A stretch of DNA of 18,433 bases from Lachnospiraceae bacterium (GCA_004552595.1 SFNX01000054.1:1-18433); one strand, 5' to 3'. Positions 6,648-14,439 are shown, numbered from the stretch's first letter. Numbers and translations are program-made. Notes: generated by a model not told the origin, from the letters alone.

Positions 6648-7653
6648 TTAAATTATGCCAGCCTGCATTCTTTAGAATGCAGATTGTCCCTGTTGGCTTT
6701 GGCGTAAAGTCGTAGAGTACTCTGTTTACTCCCTTGACCTCGTGAGTAATTCTATCTGTCAAGTGCTTCATGAGTTCAAACGGGATGTTCTCTACTGTTG
6801 CTGTCATCGCATCCTTTGTATTGACTGCACGGATAATTACACTCCATTCGAATGCGCGCTTTCCGTCTTTTACTCCGGTTGATTTAAAATCAGGAACGAC
6901 AGTGAAATACTGCCATACTTTTCCTTCTAATCCGTTCTTTGCAAATTCCTCACGAAGAATTGCATCTGATTCTCTAACCGCCTCTAAACGGTCTCTTGTG
7001 ATTGCTCCCGGGCATCTTACTCCAAGGCCCGGACCCGGGAACGGCTGACGATATACCATATTGTGTGGAAGACCAAGTCTTTCACCTACAATTCTTACTT
7101 CATCCTTAAAGAGAATTTTAATAGGCTCAACTAATTCAAATTCCATATCTTCAGGAAGACCACCTGCATTATGATGCGCTTTAATACCATCTTCACTCTC
7201 TAATATGTCAGGCCAGATTGTTCCCTGTGCCAAGAACTGAATTCCATCAAGCTTTCTGGCTTCCTCTGCAAAGACATCAATGAACTCTTTACCAATAATT
7301 TTTCTCTTCTGCTCCGGCTCTGTAACACCTGTAAGCTTATCAAGGAATCGGTCTGTTGCATCAACATATACAAGATTAGCCTTCATCTGATTACGAAATA
7401 CTTCAATAACCTGCTCCGGCTCTCCCTTACGTAAAAGCCCATGATTTACATGAACACTTGTAAGCTGATCGCCGACTGCCTTGATCAATAATGCTGCTAC
7501 TACCGATGAATCTACTCCACCTGAAAGTGCGAGTAATACTTTTTTGTCTTGAATCTGCTCTCTTAATGCCTTAACCTGCTCCTCAATGAAAGCATCCGCA
7601 AGTTCAAATGTTGTGATACGAACCATATCATCAGGACGTCTGTCTGCTACCAT
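6607..7653 (-). CDS. guaA: GMP synthetase, ATP-pyrophosphatase and dimerisation domains only, altered C-terminus
   Basis: A 348-residue protein matching the C-terminal two-thirds of GMP synthetase (XMP + ATP + ammonia to GMP). The ATP-pyrophosphatase P-loop LALSGGVDSS is at residues 41-50, followed by VHVNHGLLRKGE and FLAQGTIWPD. The dimerisation domain has YRQPFPGPGLGVRC and VNRVLYDFTPKPTGTI. The ~190-residue glutaminase (GATase class I) domain is absent: the gene has its own ATG with GGAGGG 5 nt upstream and its own promoter, so this is not simply a cut gene. A separate glutaminase subunit, as in archaea, or free ammonia would be needed. The usual ending TIEWE is replaced by TIC and a 23-residue tail rich in hydrophobic and Ser residues, caused by a palindrome at 6663-6682. 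The conserved Glu after TI, as I recall an XMP contact, is lost, so activity is uncertain. Confidence 0.85.
   Translation of the reverse strand: MVADRRPDDMVRITTFELADAFIEEQVKALREQIQDKKVLLALSGGVDSSVVAALLIKAVGDQLTSVHVNHGLLRKGEPEQVIEVFRNQMKANLVYVDATDRFLDKLTGVTEPEQKRKIIGKEFIDVFAEEARKLDGIQFLAQGTIWPDILESEDGIKAHHNAGGLPEDMEFELVEPIKILFKDEVRIVGERLGLPHNMVYRQPFPGPGLGVRCPGAITRDRLEAVRESDAILREEFAKNGLEGKVWQYFTVVPDFKSTGVKDGKRAFEWSVIIRAVNTKDAMTATVENIPFELMKHLTDRITHEVKGVNRVLYDFTPKPTGTICILKNAGWHNLIIVILFFSSSASY
6663..6682. repeat. Palindrome at the 3' end of the GMP synthetase gene
   Basis: Two 9-nt arms, CTGCATTCT and AGAATGCAG, flank a 2-nt centre. The palindrome starts exactly where the conserved C-terminal codons of guaA should be. 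It lacks a following T-run on either strand, so it is not a standard terminator. Removing the 11 bases at 6671-6681 would restore the codon for the conserved Glu and give a stop at 6653-6655, just clear of the convergent gene. Confidence 0.8.
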
Positions 7654-7687
7654 ATTTTCCCTCCAATACAAAATTAAATGTATTTAG

Positions 7688-7716
7688 ATTATCACATAAA
7701 ATCATGGCTTTGTCAT
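7688..7716 (-). promoter_or_regulatory. Promoter of the GMP synthetase gene
   Basis: On the minus strand ATGACA (7711-7716) and GATAAT (7688-7693) are 17 bp apart, each one base from consensus, with TGT immediately before the -10 (extended -10). It sits in the 76-bp gap after the ABC ATPase gene, so the guaA-like gene can be expressed apart from the efflux module. No purine riboswitch fits in the short leader. Confidence 0.6.
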
Positions 7717-7729
7717 TATTAGTTTTCCT

Positions 7730-8482
7730 TTACCAGTCATAATCACTAAGCCAGCAGGCAAGCTTTTCCTCTCGTTCTTTGTCGTTATTCTGATCATTTC
7801 CTTCAAATCGATATTCTCCTTTTATCTGTCCGTCGAGAATATACAGAACTCTGTTACATCTGCTTGCAAGTTTGCTATCATGCGTAACCATAAGAATTGT
7901 TGTACCCTCTTTATTAAGGGCACTCATTGCACTCATTACTTCCTTGGTTGCACTTTTATTAAGTGCACCTGTCGGCTCATCTGCAAATATTATTATCGGA
8001 CTGTTTATCATACTTCTGCATATACATGAACGCTGCAGCTGACCACCGGATACTTCACTGATTTTTCTCTTGTAAAGGTCGGAAATGGACAGTTTCTCCA
8101 TAAGCCCAAGCGCTCTTTTTCTAAGCTCTTCCTTATCCTTTTTTCCATTTTTGTTTTCTCTATTATACTCAACTGCAGGGAGTAAAATATTATCGATTAT
8201 ATTCAGATTTTCCATCATATTCATCTGCTGGAAAACAAATCCAATTTTATTAAGTCTTACTGCTGCCTTTTCCTTTTCCGAAAGTGACGTTATCTCTTTA
8301 TCATCAATATAAACCTTGCCGGAAGTGGGAGTATCCATTCCTGATAGATTATATAAAAGTGTTGACTTTCCCGAACCGGATGGTCCCATTATTGCAACCA
8401 TTTCTCCTTCTTCTACAGTAAAAGAAATATCATTTAATATTTCATTTTTACAAATATTTTCTGCTCTTAATATTGTCTTCAT
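7730..8482 (-). CDS. ABC transporter ATPase, MacB/LolD/BceA type
   Basis: A 250-residue nucleotide-binding subunit. Walker A GPSGSGKST is at 33-41, the Q-loop Gln at 85, the signature VSGGQLQR at 144-151, Walker B IIIFADE at 163-169 followed by PTGAL, and the switch His at 201 (MVTHD). The DEPTGAL form and the long helical insert near 105-120 are typical of ATPases paired with FtsX-type permeases. The ATG at 8482 is chosen because an AAGGAAGG ribosome binding site precedes it; a longer reading from 8518 would overlap the permease gene and lack this site. It lies 14 bp after the permease gene and is the last member of the tetR-MFS-permease-ATPase series. It would energise the FtsX-type permease at the membrane. 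Export of a peptide, antibiotic or lipid is possible; the substrate cannot be told. Confidence 0.93.
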   Translation of the reverse strand: MKTILRAENICKNEILNDISFTVEEGEMVAIMGPSGSGKSTLLYNLSGMDTPTSGKVYIDDKEITSLSEKEKAAVRLNKIGFVFQQMNMMENLNIIDNILLPAVEYNRENKNGKKDKEELRKRALGLMEKLSISDLYKRKISEVSGGQLQRSCICRSMINSPIIIFADEPTGALNKSATKEVMSAMSALNKEGTTILMVTHDSKLASRCNRVLYILDGQIKGEYRFEGNDQNNDKEREEKLACWLSDYDW

Positions 8483-8496
8483 ATTCTGCCTTCCTT

Positions 8497-10725
8497 CTAA
8501 TCGTTCTTTATACAACACTCATACGCTTTAATATTCTTAATTTCTAATGTGGCAACATAAACAGAAGATATCGAAATTAGTAATAGCAGTCCGCTAATGA
8601 GTGTCACAGATACGGGCTGTATGCTGAATTTGAACCCTGTCGCACCGAATGACATTAATGCAATCGCGCATATTTTTTCACCTAAAACAGTTCCAACCAA
8701 TACTCCTGAAATCACACCTGTAATAACCGGTAAAATACCATTTGCAATATAAGATTTTATTAATGATGAGTCATTAAAACCAAGCGCTTTTTTAAGCGAA
8801 ATTTTATATCTTCTTTTCTCGATTAAAAGCCTGATAAATAACAGTACAACAACGGCTATTATTATTGAAGCAACTAAAAATGCAACGTATTTTGCCTTCT
8901 CAATCTGAGCGATTGTCTGTCCATATGTGCCATTCACGTAATCATTAATATTGATAGTTTCAACACCGGTTGTATTGTATTTTTCAATCCACTTATTAAC
9001 GTCAGTTTCATCCTTTAATGACACATAAATTACGCTCCAGATAACATTGTCGTCTGATTGTTTGTCGCCATAAAACGACTTTACTTTGGCGGTCTTTCCT
9101 CCGTTTGTAATGTCCGAATAAATTCCACATACCTTGTAAAGACCATCTATATTAATTGTATCGTTGACATTTAACGATAGCTCTGTTGCAAGAAGAGCAG
9201 AAAGTGCAATCTCACCCTCCTCATCCGGATATGCTCCTTCTGAGTACTTTACAGGAAAAATGCCATGTTCTCCTGTTTCTATTAAAAGGTTTACCTCCTC
9301 ATTGTCATTTGTCGTCACTGTTCTTGAAACTGTTTTTAGTGGTGCAAATTTGTCGACATTTGTATCACTTTTAAGCTTTTCAATCTGTTCATTTGTGACA
9401 CCGATAATATCTTTTTGACCACGTATATCCATTCTTATTTTTGCATCCCCAATTCCCATATACGTTACAAAATCAGGCGATGCCAATGTACTCGACAGAT
9501 TCTCAGTGAGCAAAGTCATTCCGACACATATAGCAATTACAATTGCGATAATCACCTGTTGTCCTTTTTCTTTTTTACCGGACTTAACTGAGAACAATGC
9601 TTCAAGCGCGCTCATTTTATCAATGCTTTTAATTACTTTGTTAATAAACAATAGTATTATAATTTCAACAACTGCACTTACAATCACAGCAATAATTATT
9701 GAAACTGAATAATTATTTGTGGCCCCGTAGCTTTCTTGTAACTTTATGGAAAGCGGATTCCTTATTACAAATGCACCGATGATTCCTAAAACTGATCCTA
9801 CAACAGATAACAATATATATTTCGCAAAATACAAAAATCTGATGTTCCTGTCTGATACGCCTATTGCCTTAAGCATTCCTGCTTCGGGTTTATCCTTTTC
9901 CACACTGATTGAAGTAATAAACTTAATGCAAAGAAGCGAAATCAGTAATACTACAACACCTGTAAGCAGGATGATAAATATCATAATTCCGTCTGTTAAT
10001 ACATTCATAAGTTTTATTAACGGCTTTGTAATCTGAGGTCCGTTAGTATAAGGAAGTGCATTACTGTATTCCGTAGAGAACAGATTTGTATCCATGTTTT
10101 CAGTTAGTAAAAACTCAATCAGATATTCTTCGCTGCCGATTTTTTTAATTCTGTCATAATCAGCTTTATTTACTAAAAAGCGCTTCGAAGAAGCCATCAT
10201 TGAACTCATCTGTGAGTCCCTGATAAAGCCTGCGATTCTAAGTTCCTCATCTGCGATTTTCATCGTATCGAAAACGTTAATGTCGTACATGGATTTGTAG
10301 CAGGCAGGCACATATACTTCACCCTCGCTTACTCTTGGAATGTTATTTTCCATATCAATAAGAAAATCAAATTGCTCATTCTGTACGCATAATCCATTGT
10401 CCTGCGTGCTGTCACTAAGATTGGTATCCCCAAGGTATATAATATTATTGTCGATGTTCAAAAATCCGCTTACCTGGTAATCGTCAACTGATGGATTGTT
10501 TTTTGCAAATTCATCTATCTTCTCAAACTCTATATCTCCTGAATGCATCTGCAAAAAATCAGGGCAGGCCGCCGTCTCCATAAGCTTATCAACGGATCCG
10601 CTTAATGTCGCAAATAACATTGCGGCAAGTGAAAACAGCATCGTCGAGGCAGTCATAAACAATACGGTTGATACAGATAAAAGCTTATGATTTTTTATAT
10701 CGTTAAATATAAGTCTTTTAATCAT
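8497..10725 (-). CDS. FtsX-like ABC transporter permease
   Basis: A 742-residue permease with two FtsX modules. Predicted membrane helices are near residues 17-40, 245-270, 299-322, 341-362, 390-408, 613-635, 660-683 and 704-725. Two large external domains lie at ~41-240 and ~410-610. Each module has the characteristic cytoplasmic loop (KAIGVSDRNIRFLYFAKYIL near 286 and KALGFNDSSLIKSYIANGIL near 646), indicating an internal duplication. Such proteins work as mechanotransmitting permeases with a MacB/LolD-type ATPase, which is encoded 14 bp downstream. The ATG at 10725 follows GGAGGAAACAA and overlaps the 3' end of the MFS gene by 8 bp, so translation is probably coupled. The length and dual-module layout resemble Firmicute antimicrobial-peptide or lipoprotein-type exporters, but no BceS/BceR two-component genes are nearby; a TetR controls the set instead. 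Confidence 0.92.
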   Translation of the reverse strand: MIKRLIFNDIKNHKLLSVSTVLFMTASTMLFSLAAMLFATLSGSVDKLMETAACPDFLQMHSGDIEFEKIDEFAKNNPSVDDYQVSGFLNIDNNIIYLGDTNLSDSTQDNGLCVQNEQFDFLIDMENNIPRVSEGEVYVPACYKSMYDINVFDTMKIADEELRIAGFIRDSQMSSMMASSKRFLVNKADYDRIKKIGSEEYLIEFLLTENMDTNLFSTEYSNALPYTNGPQITKPLIKLMNVLTDGIMIFIILLTGVVVLLISLLCIKFITSISVEKDKPEAGMLKAIGVSDRNIRFLYFAKYILLSVVGSVLGIIGAFVIRNPLSIKLQESYGATNNYSVSIIIAVIVSAVVEIIILLFINKVIKSIDKMSALEALFSVKSGKKEKGQQVIIAIVIAICVGMTLLTENLSSTLASPDFVTYMGIGDAKIRMDIRGQKDIIGVTNEQIEKLKSDTNVDKFAPLKTVSRTVTTNDNEEVNLLIETGEHGIFPVKYSEGAYPDEEGEIALSALLATELSLNVNDTINIDGLYKVCGIYSDITNGGKTAKVKSFYGDKQSDDNVIWSVIYVSLKDETDVNKWIEKYNTTGVETININDYVNGTYGQTIAQIEKAKYVAFLVASIIIAVVVLLFIRLLIEKRRYKISLKKALGFNDSSLIKSYIANGILPVITGVISGVLVGTVLGEKICAIALMSFGATGFKFSIQPVSVTLISGLLLLISISSVYVATLEIKNIKAYECCIKND

Positions 10726-11935
10726 TTGTTTCCTCCAACTGCTTAATATCCTTAATGAAATAAGTTACGATTGACACAATAATGAGCATTACACCTGCAA
10801 TTTTCATTACTGAGCCTGCGCCTCTTCCAACGCTTATGCCTTTCATCTTTGCAATGTTGTCTGCAAGCAATCCACTGATTCCATATGAAATTACGTAGCC
10901 GATTTGCGAGAGAAATCCAACGATTCCCCATATACGTCCCTGAATTTCAACAGGTGTATTTACCCTTACTAAGTAATCTAAGCAGTTATTTGCAAAAGGA
11001 AGCATTAAAAAGAATGCAAATCCCGAAGCTATAATAAGAGGAATCCTTTCAAATTGTCCGAATCCGAAAATGAATACACCCGCAAAAGACAATGAAAGGC
11101 AAAGCACTTTTACATACCCTTTTTTTATTCCACGAATACCAAGATAAAGACTTGATACAAGCATACCGCTCGCACATATTGTCTCAGTTATTCCAAGTGT
11201 CTTAGCATCAGCTATTGAAAGAACAAGAGGTTCTGCAAGAATCTGAAACGCGCCGATAAAAAGCGTAAGAACTGAAGCTACCACAACAAGAAGAAATACT
11301 CCTCTGTTATTCTTTAATGAAGTGAAGCCTTCCTTAATGCTGACAATGATTGATTCCTCTTTTTCGGTGTTCTTTTTTGCGATTCCCTTTCTTACAACAA
11401 AGGTTGATATAACCGTAAGAATAAATGTACATATATCAATTACAAGCAACACACTTACATTTGCAAACGACAAAACAATTCCGGCAATAACAGGAGAAAT
11501 AAGATATCTCGCACTGCCCGCAAGTGATATAAGTCCACTCGCTTTTGAATATTCTTCTTCAGTAAGCAGATCTGAAACAGTTGCCTTATATGCCGGCTCC
11601 AATAATGATGAAAATACAGCAGAAATAAATACTCCGATACATATGGTAGTCAGGGTTACATCACCATTCATCATATTAATTAATATGAAAAGTATTCCAA
11701 GACCCGAACAACCGTCTCCGATCATCATCATAAGTCTTCTGTCGTATCTGTCAGCCAATGCACCTGCCGGTACACTTAACAAAAGAGTCGGCAGAAATCC
11801 AAGCAAAGTTACAAGTGCCATTCCGGCTGCACTGCCTGTCTTTTGAAATACATATACTAAAAGGCCAAAGCTAGTCAGTCCTCCTCCTATTGCAGAAATA
11901 AATTGTCCTGTCCATAACACTAAAAATCGTTTCAT
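10718..11935 (-). CDS. MFS exporter (DHA3-like multidrug/macrolide efflux type)
   Basis: A 405-residue major facilitator protein with about 12 hydrophobic segments. The N-terminus LWTGQFISAIGGGLTSFGL is typical of the DHA3/MFS_3 group (macrolide or enterobactin efflux type). Motif A is present between helices 2 and 3 (PAGALADRYDRRLMM, residues 56-70), and the middle loop is charged (RKGIAKKNTEKEES). It is a likely proton-driven drug or metabolite exporter at the cytoplasmic membrane. The ATG follows AAGGAGGAGAAA, a very strong ribosome binding site. It lies downstream of a terminator that closes tetR, with an operator-like motif between them, and upstream of the FtsX permease with an 8-bp overlap. 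Combining an MFS carrier and an ABC exporter in one transcription unit suggests handling of one toxic compound by two routes. Substrate unknown. Confidence 0.92.
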   Translation of the reverse strand: MKRFLVLWTGQFISAIGGGLTSFGLLVYVFQKTGSAAGMALVTLLGFLPTLLLSVPAGALADRYDRRLMMMIGDGCSGLGILFILINMMNGDVTLTTICIGVFISAVFSSLLEPAYKATVSDLLTEEEYSKASGLISLAGSARYLISPVIAGIVLSFANVSVLLVIDICTFILTVISTFVVRKGIAKKNTEKEESIIVSIKEGFTSLKNNRGVFLLVVVASVLTLFIGAFQILAEPLVLSIADAKTLGITETICASGMLVSSLYLGIRGIKKGYVKVLCLSLSFAGVFIFGFGQFERIPLIIASGFAFFLMLPFANNCLDYLVRVNTPVEIQGRIWGIVGFLSQIGYVISYGISGLLADNIAKMKGISVGRGAGSVMKIAGVMLIIVSIVTYFIKDIKQLEETND

Positions 11936-11949
11936 TTTCTCCTCCTTAG

Positions 11950-11966
11950 ACCGTCTGCCTGTCGGT
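11950..11966. promoter_or_regulatory. Operator-like site in front of the MFS gene
   Basis: An imperfect dyad, ACCG...CGGT with outer arms matching over 17 bp, lies between the tetR terminator and the MFS ribosome binding site. On the minus strand it begins ACCGACAGG, nine bases that are also found in the tetR promoter site at 12657-12665. The shared motif makes TetR binding at both places likely. Confidence 0.5.
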
Positions 11967-11974
11967 AATGTTTT

Positions 11975-12012
11975 AAAAAATATAGTAACTATCTCTTTTT
12001 GAAACAGTTACT
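11975..12012 (-). terminator. Rho-independent terminator after tetR
   Basis: Read on the minus strand, AGTAACTGTTTC pairs with GAGATAGTTACT (12 pairs, two of them G-U) around an AAAAA loop, followed by ATATTTTTT. It starts four bases after the tetR stop. It may partly separate tetR from the MFS gene; a weak promoter with TACTAT as -10 can be drawn inside it for the MFS gene, but that is uncertain. Confidence 0.75.
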
Positions 12013-12016
12013 AATT

Positions 12017-12643
12017 TTATCTGTTAAAAATAGGCTCCATAGCCTCTTTTAAGCTTCCCTTTTTCATATGAAGAAGAAGCTCGGTATTTGTAATAAATGC
12101 CTGTATCATTCTGCTACTTACTATTGGGTCAAATTTGTTTTTTTCATCAAAGGCTTCATTAGCATAGCTTAAAATCATTCTTATTGTATCTTCAGGGTAC
12201 TCGGTATACATCAGGTTTTCTTTTATTCCGTCGTTAATTATTTTGACATACAATGGAACAAGCTGATTGGTGAACATTTCCTGAATTTTAAAATGCATTA
12301 ATGCATTCTGAGGTTTATGTGCCTGCTCAATAATCACATCTCCTGCTTTTGTGTCAACATTTGATGCAATTACTGTCAGAGTAAGCCTTTTAAGAACCGG
12401 AATTGACTCATCAAGTGCAACCTTCTTTGCATTGCTGATTGTTTTATTAAGCACTCTTTCAATCATCGCATCAAGAATATCTTCCTTGCTTTTGAAATGA
12501 TAATATAAAGTTCCCCTGGCTATTCCAATTTCTGCGAGAATATCATTTGTACTTGTATTATCATATCCTCTCTCATAAAACAGCCTCTCAGCAACGTCTA
12601 GTATTTCATTTTTTCGCTCTGATGCTTCTTTAACAATTCTCAT
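12017..12643 (-). CDS. TetR/AcrR-family transcriptional regulator
   Basis: A 208-residue TetR-type repressor. The DNA-binding domain is residues ~9-55: KNEILDVAERLFYERGYDNT, then the helix-turn-helix TSTNDILAEIGIARGTLYYHF (30-50) and KSKEDIL. The remaining ~150 residues form the variable ligand-binding, dimerising domain. The ATG at 12643 is chosen because GGAG lies 8 nt upstream; a GTG three codons earlier overlaps the ribosome binding site. Its promoter is nearly ideal and carries an operator-like sequence at the expected start point, so strong autorepression is likely. The same half-site occurs before the MFS gene, which together with gene order makes the MFS-permease-ATPase set the probable regulon. 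Inducer unknown, presumably a substrate of the exporters. Confidence 0.94.
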   Translation of the reverse strand: MRIVKEASERKNEILDVAERLFYERGYDNTSTNDILAEIGIARGTLYYHFKSKEDILDAMIERVLNKTISNAKKVALDESIPVLKRLTLTVIASNVDTKAGDVIIEQAHKPQNALMHFKIQEMFTNQLVPLYVKIINDGIKENLMYTEYPEDTIRMILSYANEAFDEKNKFDPIVSSRMIQAFITNTELLLHMKKGSLKEAMEPIFNR

Positions 12644-12656
12644 AATTTGCACTCCA

Positions 12657-12670
12657 ACCGACAGGTTGTC
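12657..12670. promoter_or_regulatory. Operator-like site at the tetR transcription start
   Basis: The sequence ACCGACAGGTTGTC starts 5 bp downstream of the tetR -10 and ends just before the ribosome binding site region. ACCGAC and GTTGTC form an imperfect dyad around AG. The first nine bases match the motif at 11950-11966 in the opposite orientation. Confidence 0.5.
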
Positions 12671-12674
12671 TATA

Positions 12675-12703
12675 ATTATATATTTTTGTTGTTTTCATGT
12701 CAA
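12675..12703 (-). promoter_or_regulatory. tetR promoter, perfect sigma-A consensus
   Basis: On the minus strand TTGACA (12698-12703) and TATAAT (12675-12680) are exactly 17 bp apart. A promoter this strong in front of a repressor gene fits one that is normally shut by its own product. Confidence 0.82.
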
Positions 12704-12739
12704 TCCCAAAATGAAATCACGCTTCCGCATTTGATTCAT
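12695..12739 (-). CDS. Possible 14-residue ORF with strong ribosome binding site
   Basis: The ORF reads MNQMRKRDFILGLT and is preceded by AAGGAGG seven nt before its ATG, a near-perfect ribosome binding site, in an otherwise AT-rich spacer. Its stop overlaps the tetR -35. It could be a small basic peptide or the surviving start of a lost gene. The spacer 12644-12946 (303 bp) holds this, the tetR promoter and a promoter for the plus-strand reductase, and nothing else that I recognise. Coding status is unproven. Confidence 0.3.
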   Translation of the reverse strand: MNQMRKRDFILGLT

Positions 12740-12868
12740 AGTAAATCCTCCTTATGGCATTAAGAACAAATTACCCATACAACAAAAACAACCTACGTTT
12801 CATAGAGATAGATGTAACCAAAATATGCATTCTGTTATCGGCTTATTATTTTATTTAGAATATACTAC

Positions 12869-12877
12869 TGGTATAAT
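12869..12877 (+). promoter_or_regulatory. Extended -10 promoter of the aldo/keto reductase
   Basis: TGG followed by TATAAT (12872-12877) is an extended -10 element about 70 bp before the reductase ATG. The -35 region is only T-rich. A TGTTATCGGC decamer lies about 30 bp upstream (12833-12842) and also occurs at 17198-17207. Confidence 0.45.
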
Positions 12878-12946
12878 TATTATTAATAGTACATATAGTT
12901 AGTTAAGTAAAGTAATCATATTCGGATATATATTTGGGAGAGAAAA

Positions 12947-13942
12947 ATGAATAAATACATTGCTGGCGAAACAAGATATGAAAGTATGCGTTATAACAGA
13001 TGTGGTAATTCCGGACTGATGCTTCCGGCAGTTTCTATTGGATTATGGCATAATTTCGGAAGTAACGATAGTTATGACAATATGCGCGAAATGCTTAGAA
13101 CTGCATTTGATGCGGGGATAACACATTTTGATCTGGCCAACAATTACGGTCCGATTCCCGGTGCCGCTGAAGAAAATCTTGGGAGAATGCTAAAAGATGA
13201 TTTTAAAGCATACAGAGATGAATTAATCATTTCAACTAAAGCCGGATATGATATGTGGCCGGGTCCATATGGTAATTTTGGAAGTAGAAAATATCTGATT
13301 GCCAGCCTTGACCAGAGCCTTAAAAGAATGGGACTTGATTATGTTGACATTTTTTATCACCACCGTATGGACCCGGATACTCCGCTTGAAGAGACAATGG
13401 GAGCACTTGATCAGATCGTGCGTTCAGGTAAGGCTTTATATGTTGGTCTGTCAAACTATGATGGTGAAACTATGCTCAAGGCCTCAAATATATTGAGTGA
13501 CCTTGGAACTCCATTTATCATTAACCAGAATAAATATAATATATTAGACCGTACAATTGAAAATAATGGATTAAAGAGTACTGCTCCTATGGCAGGTAAG
13601 GGTATTATTACTTTTTCACCACTTGCGCAAGGTGTACTTACCGATAAATACTTTAATGGTATTCCTGAAGATAGTAGAATTCGTCGTGACGGAAGATTTT
13701 TGCATGATGAGGATGTAAATGAAAAACGTATGAAAATAGTATTTGGACTTAATGATATAGCTAAACAGAGAGGACAAAGTCTTGCACAGCTTGCGTTAAG
13801 CTGGATTCTTAAGGATTCAGACATAACAAGCGTACTAATCGGTGCTAGCCGTGCAACTCAGATTACTGACTGTATACGCTGCATCGACAACACCAGTTTT
13901 TCTACAGAAGAACTTAGCCGCATAGACGCTCTGTCGATGTAG
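12947..13942 (+). CDS. Aldo/keto reductase, YghZ (glyceraldehyde-3-phosphate reductase) type
   Basis: A 331-residue NAD(P)H-dependent aldo/keto reductase. The catalytic tetrad is complete: Asp62 and Tyr67 in THFDLANNYGP, Lys98 in STKAG and His139 in DIFYHHRMD. The opening SGLMLPAVSIGLWHNFG and the NNYGPIPGAAEENLGR block closely follow E. coli YghZ/Gpr, which reduces L-glyceraldehyde 3-phosphate and methylglyoxal, so a detoxifying aldehyde reductase is likely. The C-terminal cofactor-binding segment SVLIGASRATQI is present. It has about 15 extra residues before the usual start of the domain (MNKYIAGETRYESMRYNRCG); a second Met at residue 14 lacks a better ribosome binding site, while the first has GGGAGAG. 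It is monocistronic, divergent from tetR and convergent with the GNAT gene. Confidence 0.93.
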   Translation: MNKYIAGETRYESMRYNRCGNSGLMLPAVSIGLWHNFGSNDSYDNMREMLRTAFDAGITHFDLANNYGPIPGAAEENLGRMLKDDFKAYRDELIISTKAGYDMWPGPYGNFGSRKYLIASLDQSLKRMGLDYVDIFYHHRMDPDTPLEETMGALDQIVRSGKALYVGLSNYDGETMLKASNILSDLGTPFIINQNKYNILDRTIENNGLKSTAPMAGKGIITFSPLAQGVLTDKYFNGIPEDSRIRRDGRFLHDEDVNEKRMKIVFGLNDIAKQRGQSLAQLALSWILKDSDITSVLIGASRATQITDCIRCIDNTSFSTEELSRIDALSM

Positions 13943-13959
13943 ATCCGGTTGTGATTTCA

Positions 13960-14400
13960 CTACATATTAATCCACTGTATAAATGCTGTTTTGTCAGAAC
14001 TGTTATATCCTGCATTTGAATAAAAATTCAATGTGCTTTCTTCTTTTGAACCCGTAAGTAACATCATTTTATAGCAGTTATTTTCTTCAGCAATTTGCTT
14101 TGCAAAATTTAAGCAATCGGTAGCATAGCCTTTCTTTCGATACTCTCCATGCGTTACCACATTTTCAACAAACGCATAAGGGCGAACATTTCTTGTAAGA
14201 TTAGGAATAATTACACATACACATGATGCCACAATCTTACCGTCTATTTCACACACGATAAGATGATGGTTTGCATCATTAATAATGCTATTCCATGTTT
14301 CTCTTAGCTGTTCTGAATCTTTTGGAACACTTTTTTCATGCAGATATAGATAAAGATTTAATATTTCTTCTAAATCATTTTTATTGGCCTCTCTAATCAT
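13960..14400 (-). CDS. GNAT-family N-acetyltransferase
   Basis: A 146-residue GNAT acetyltransferase. The acetyl-CoA motif A is clear: VENVVTHGEYRKKGYATDCL (residues 78-97), with Arg88-x-x-Gly91-x-Ala pyrophosphate-binding positions. LNFYSNAGYNSSDKTAF (124-140) is the usual end of the fold. The N-terminus IREANKNDLEEILNLYLYLH is typical. It transfers an acetyl group to an unknown amine or small molecule. AAAGGTG precedes the ATG. It lies 39 bp after the ABC exporter gene on the same strand, so it may be the last gene of an ACT-ABC-GNAT unit. Its stop is 17 bp from that of the convergent reductase, with no convincing terminator between them. Confidence 0.88.
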   Translation of the reverse strand: MIREANKNDLEEILNLYLYLHEKSVPKDSEQLRETWNSIINDANHHLIVCEIDGKIVASCVCVIIPNLTRNVRPYAFVENVVTHGEYRKKGYATDCLNFAKQIAEENNCYKMMLLTGSKEESTLNFYSNAGYNSSDKTAFIQWINM

Positions 14401-14439
14401 TTTCGCACCTTTCTGTTTATTAACTAATACCGGTAAGAC

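Noticed and set aside
6663..6682. Palindrome as a bidirectional terminator for the convergent genes
   Set aside because: There is no T-run on either side; it lies within the GMP synthetase frame and is better described as a sequence alteration.
7654..7729. Purine riboswitch before the GMP synthetase gene
   Set aside because: The gap is 76 bp, the promoter takes much of it, and no guanine-aptamer core is visible.
11322..11846. 174-residue plus-strand ORF opposite the MFS gene
   Set aside because: It is an antisense shadow of the MFS coding sequence, with no ribosome binding site or recognisable domain.
13943..13985. Hairpin between the aldo/keto reductase and GNAT genes
   Set aside because: Only a 5-bp TGTAG/CTACA stem with a long loop and no T-run; too weak to call a terminator.
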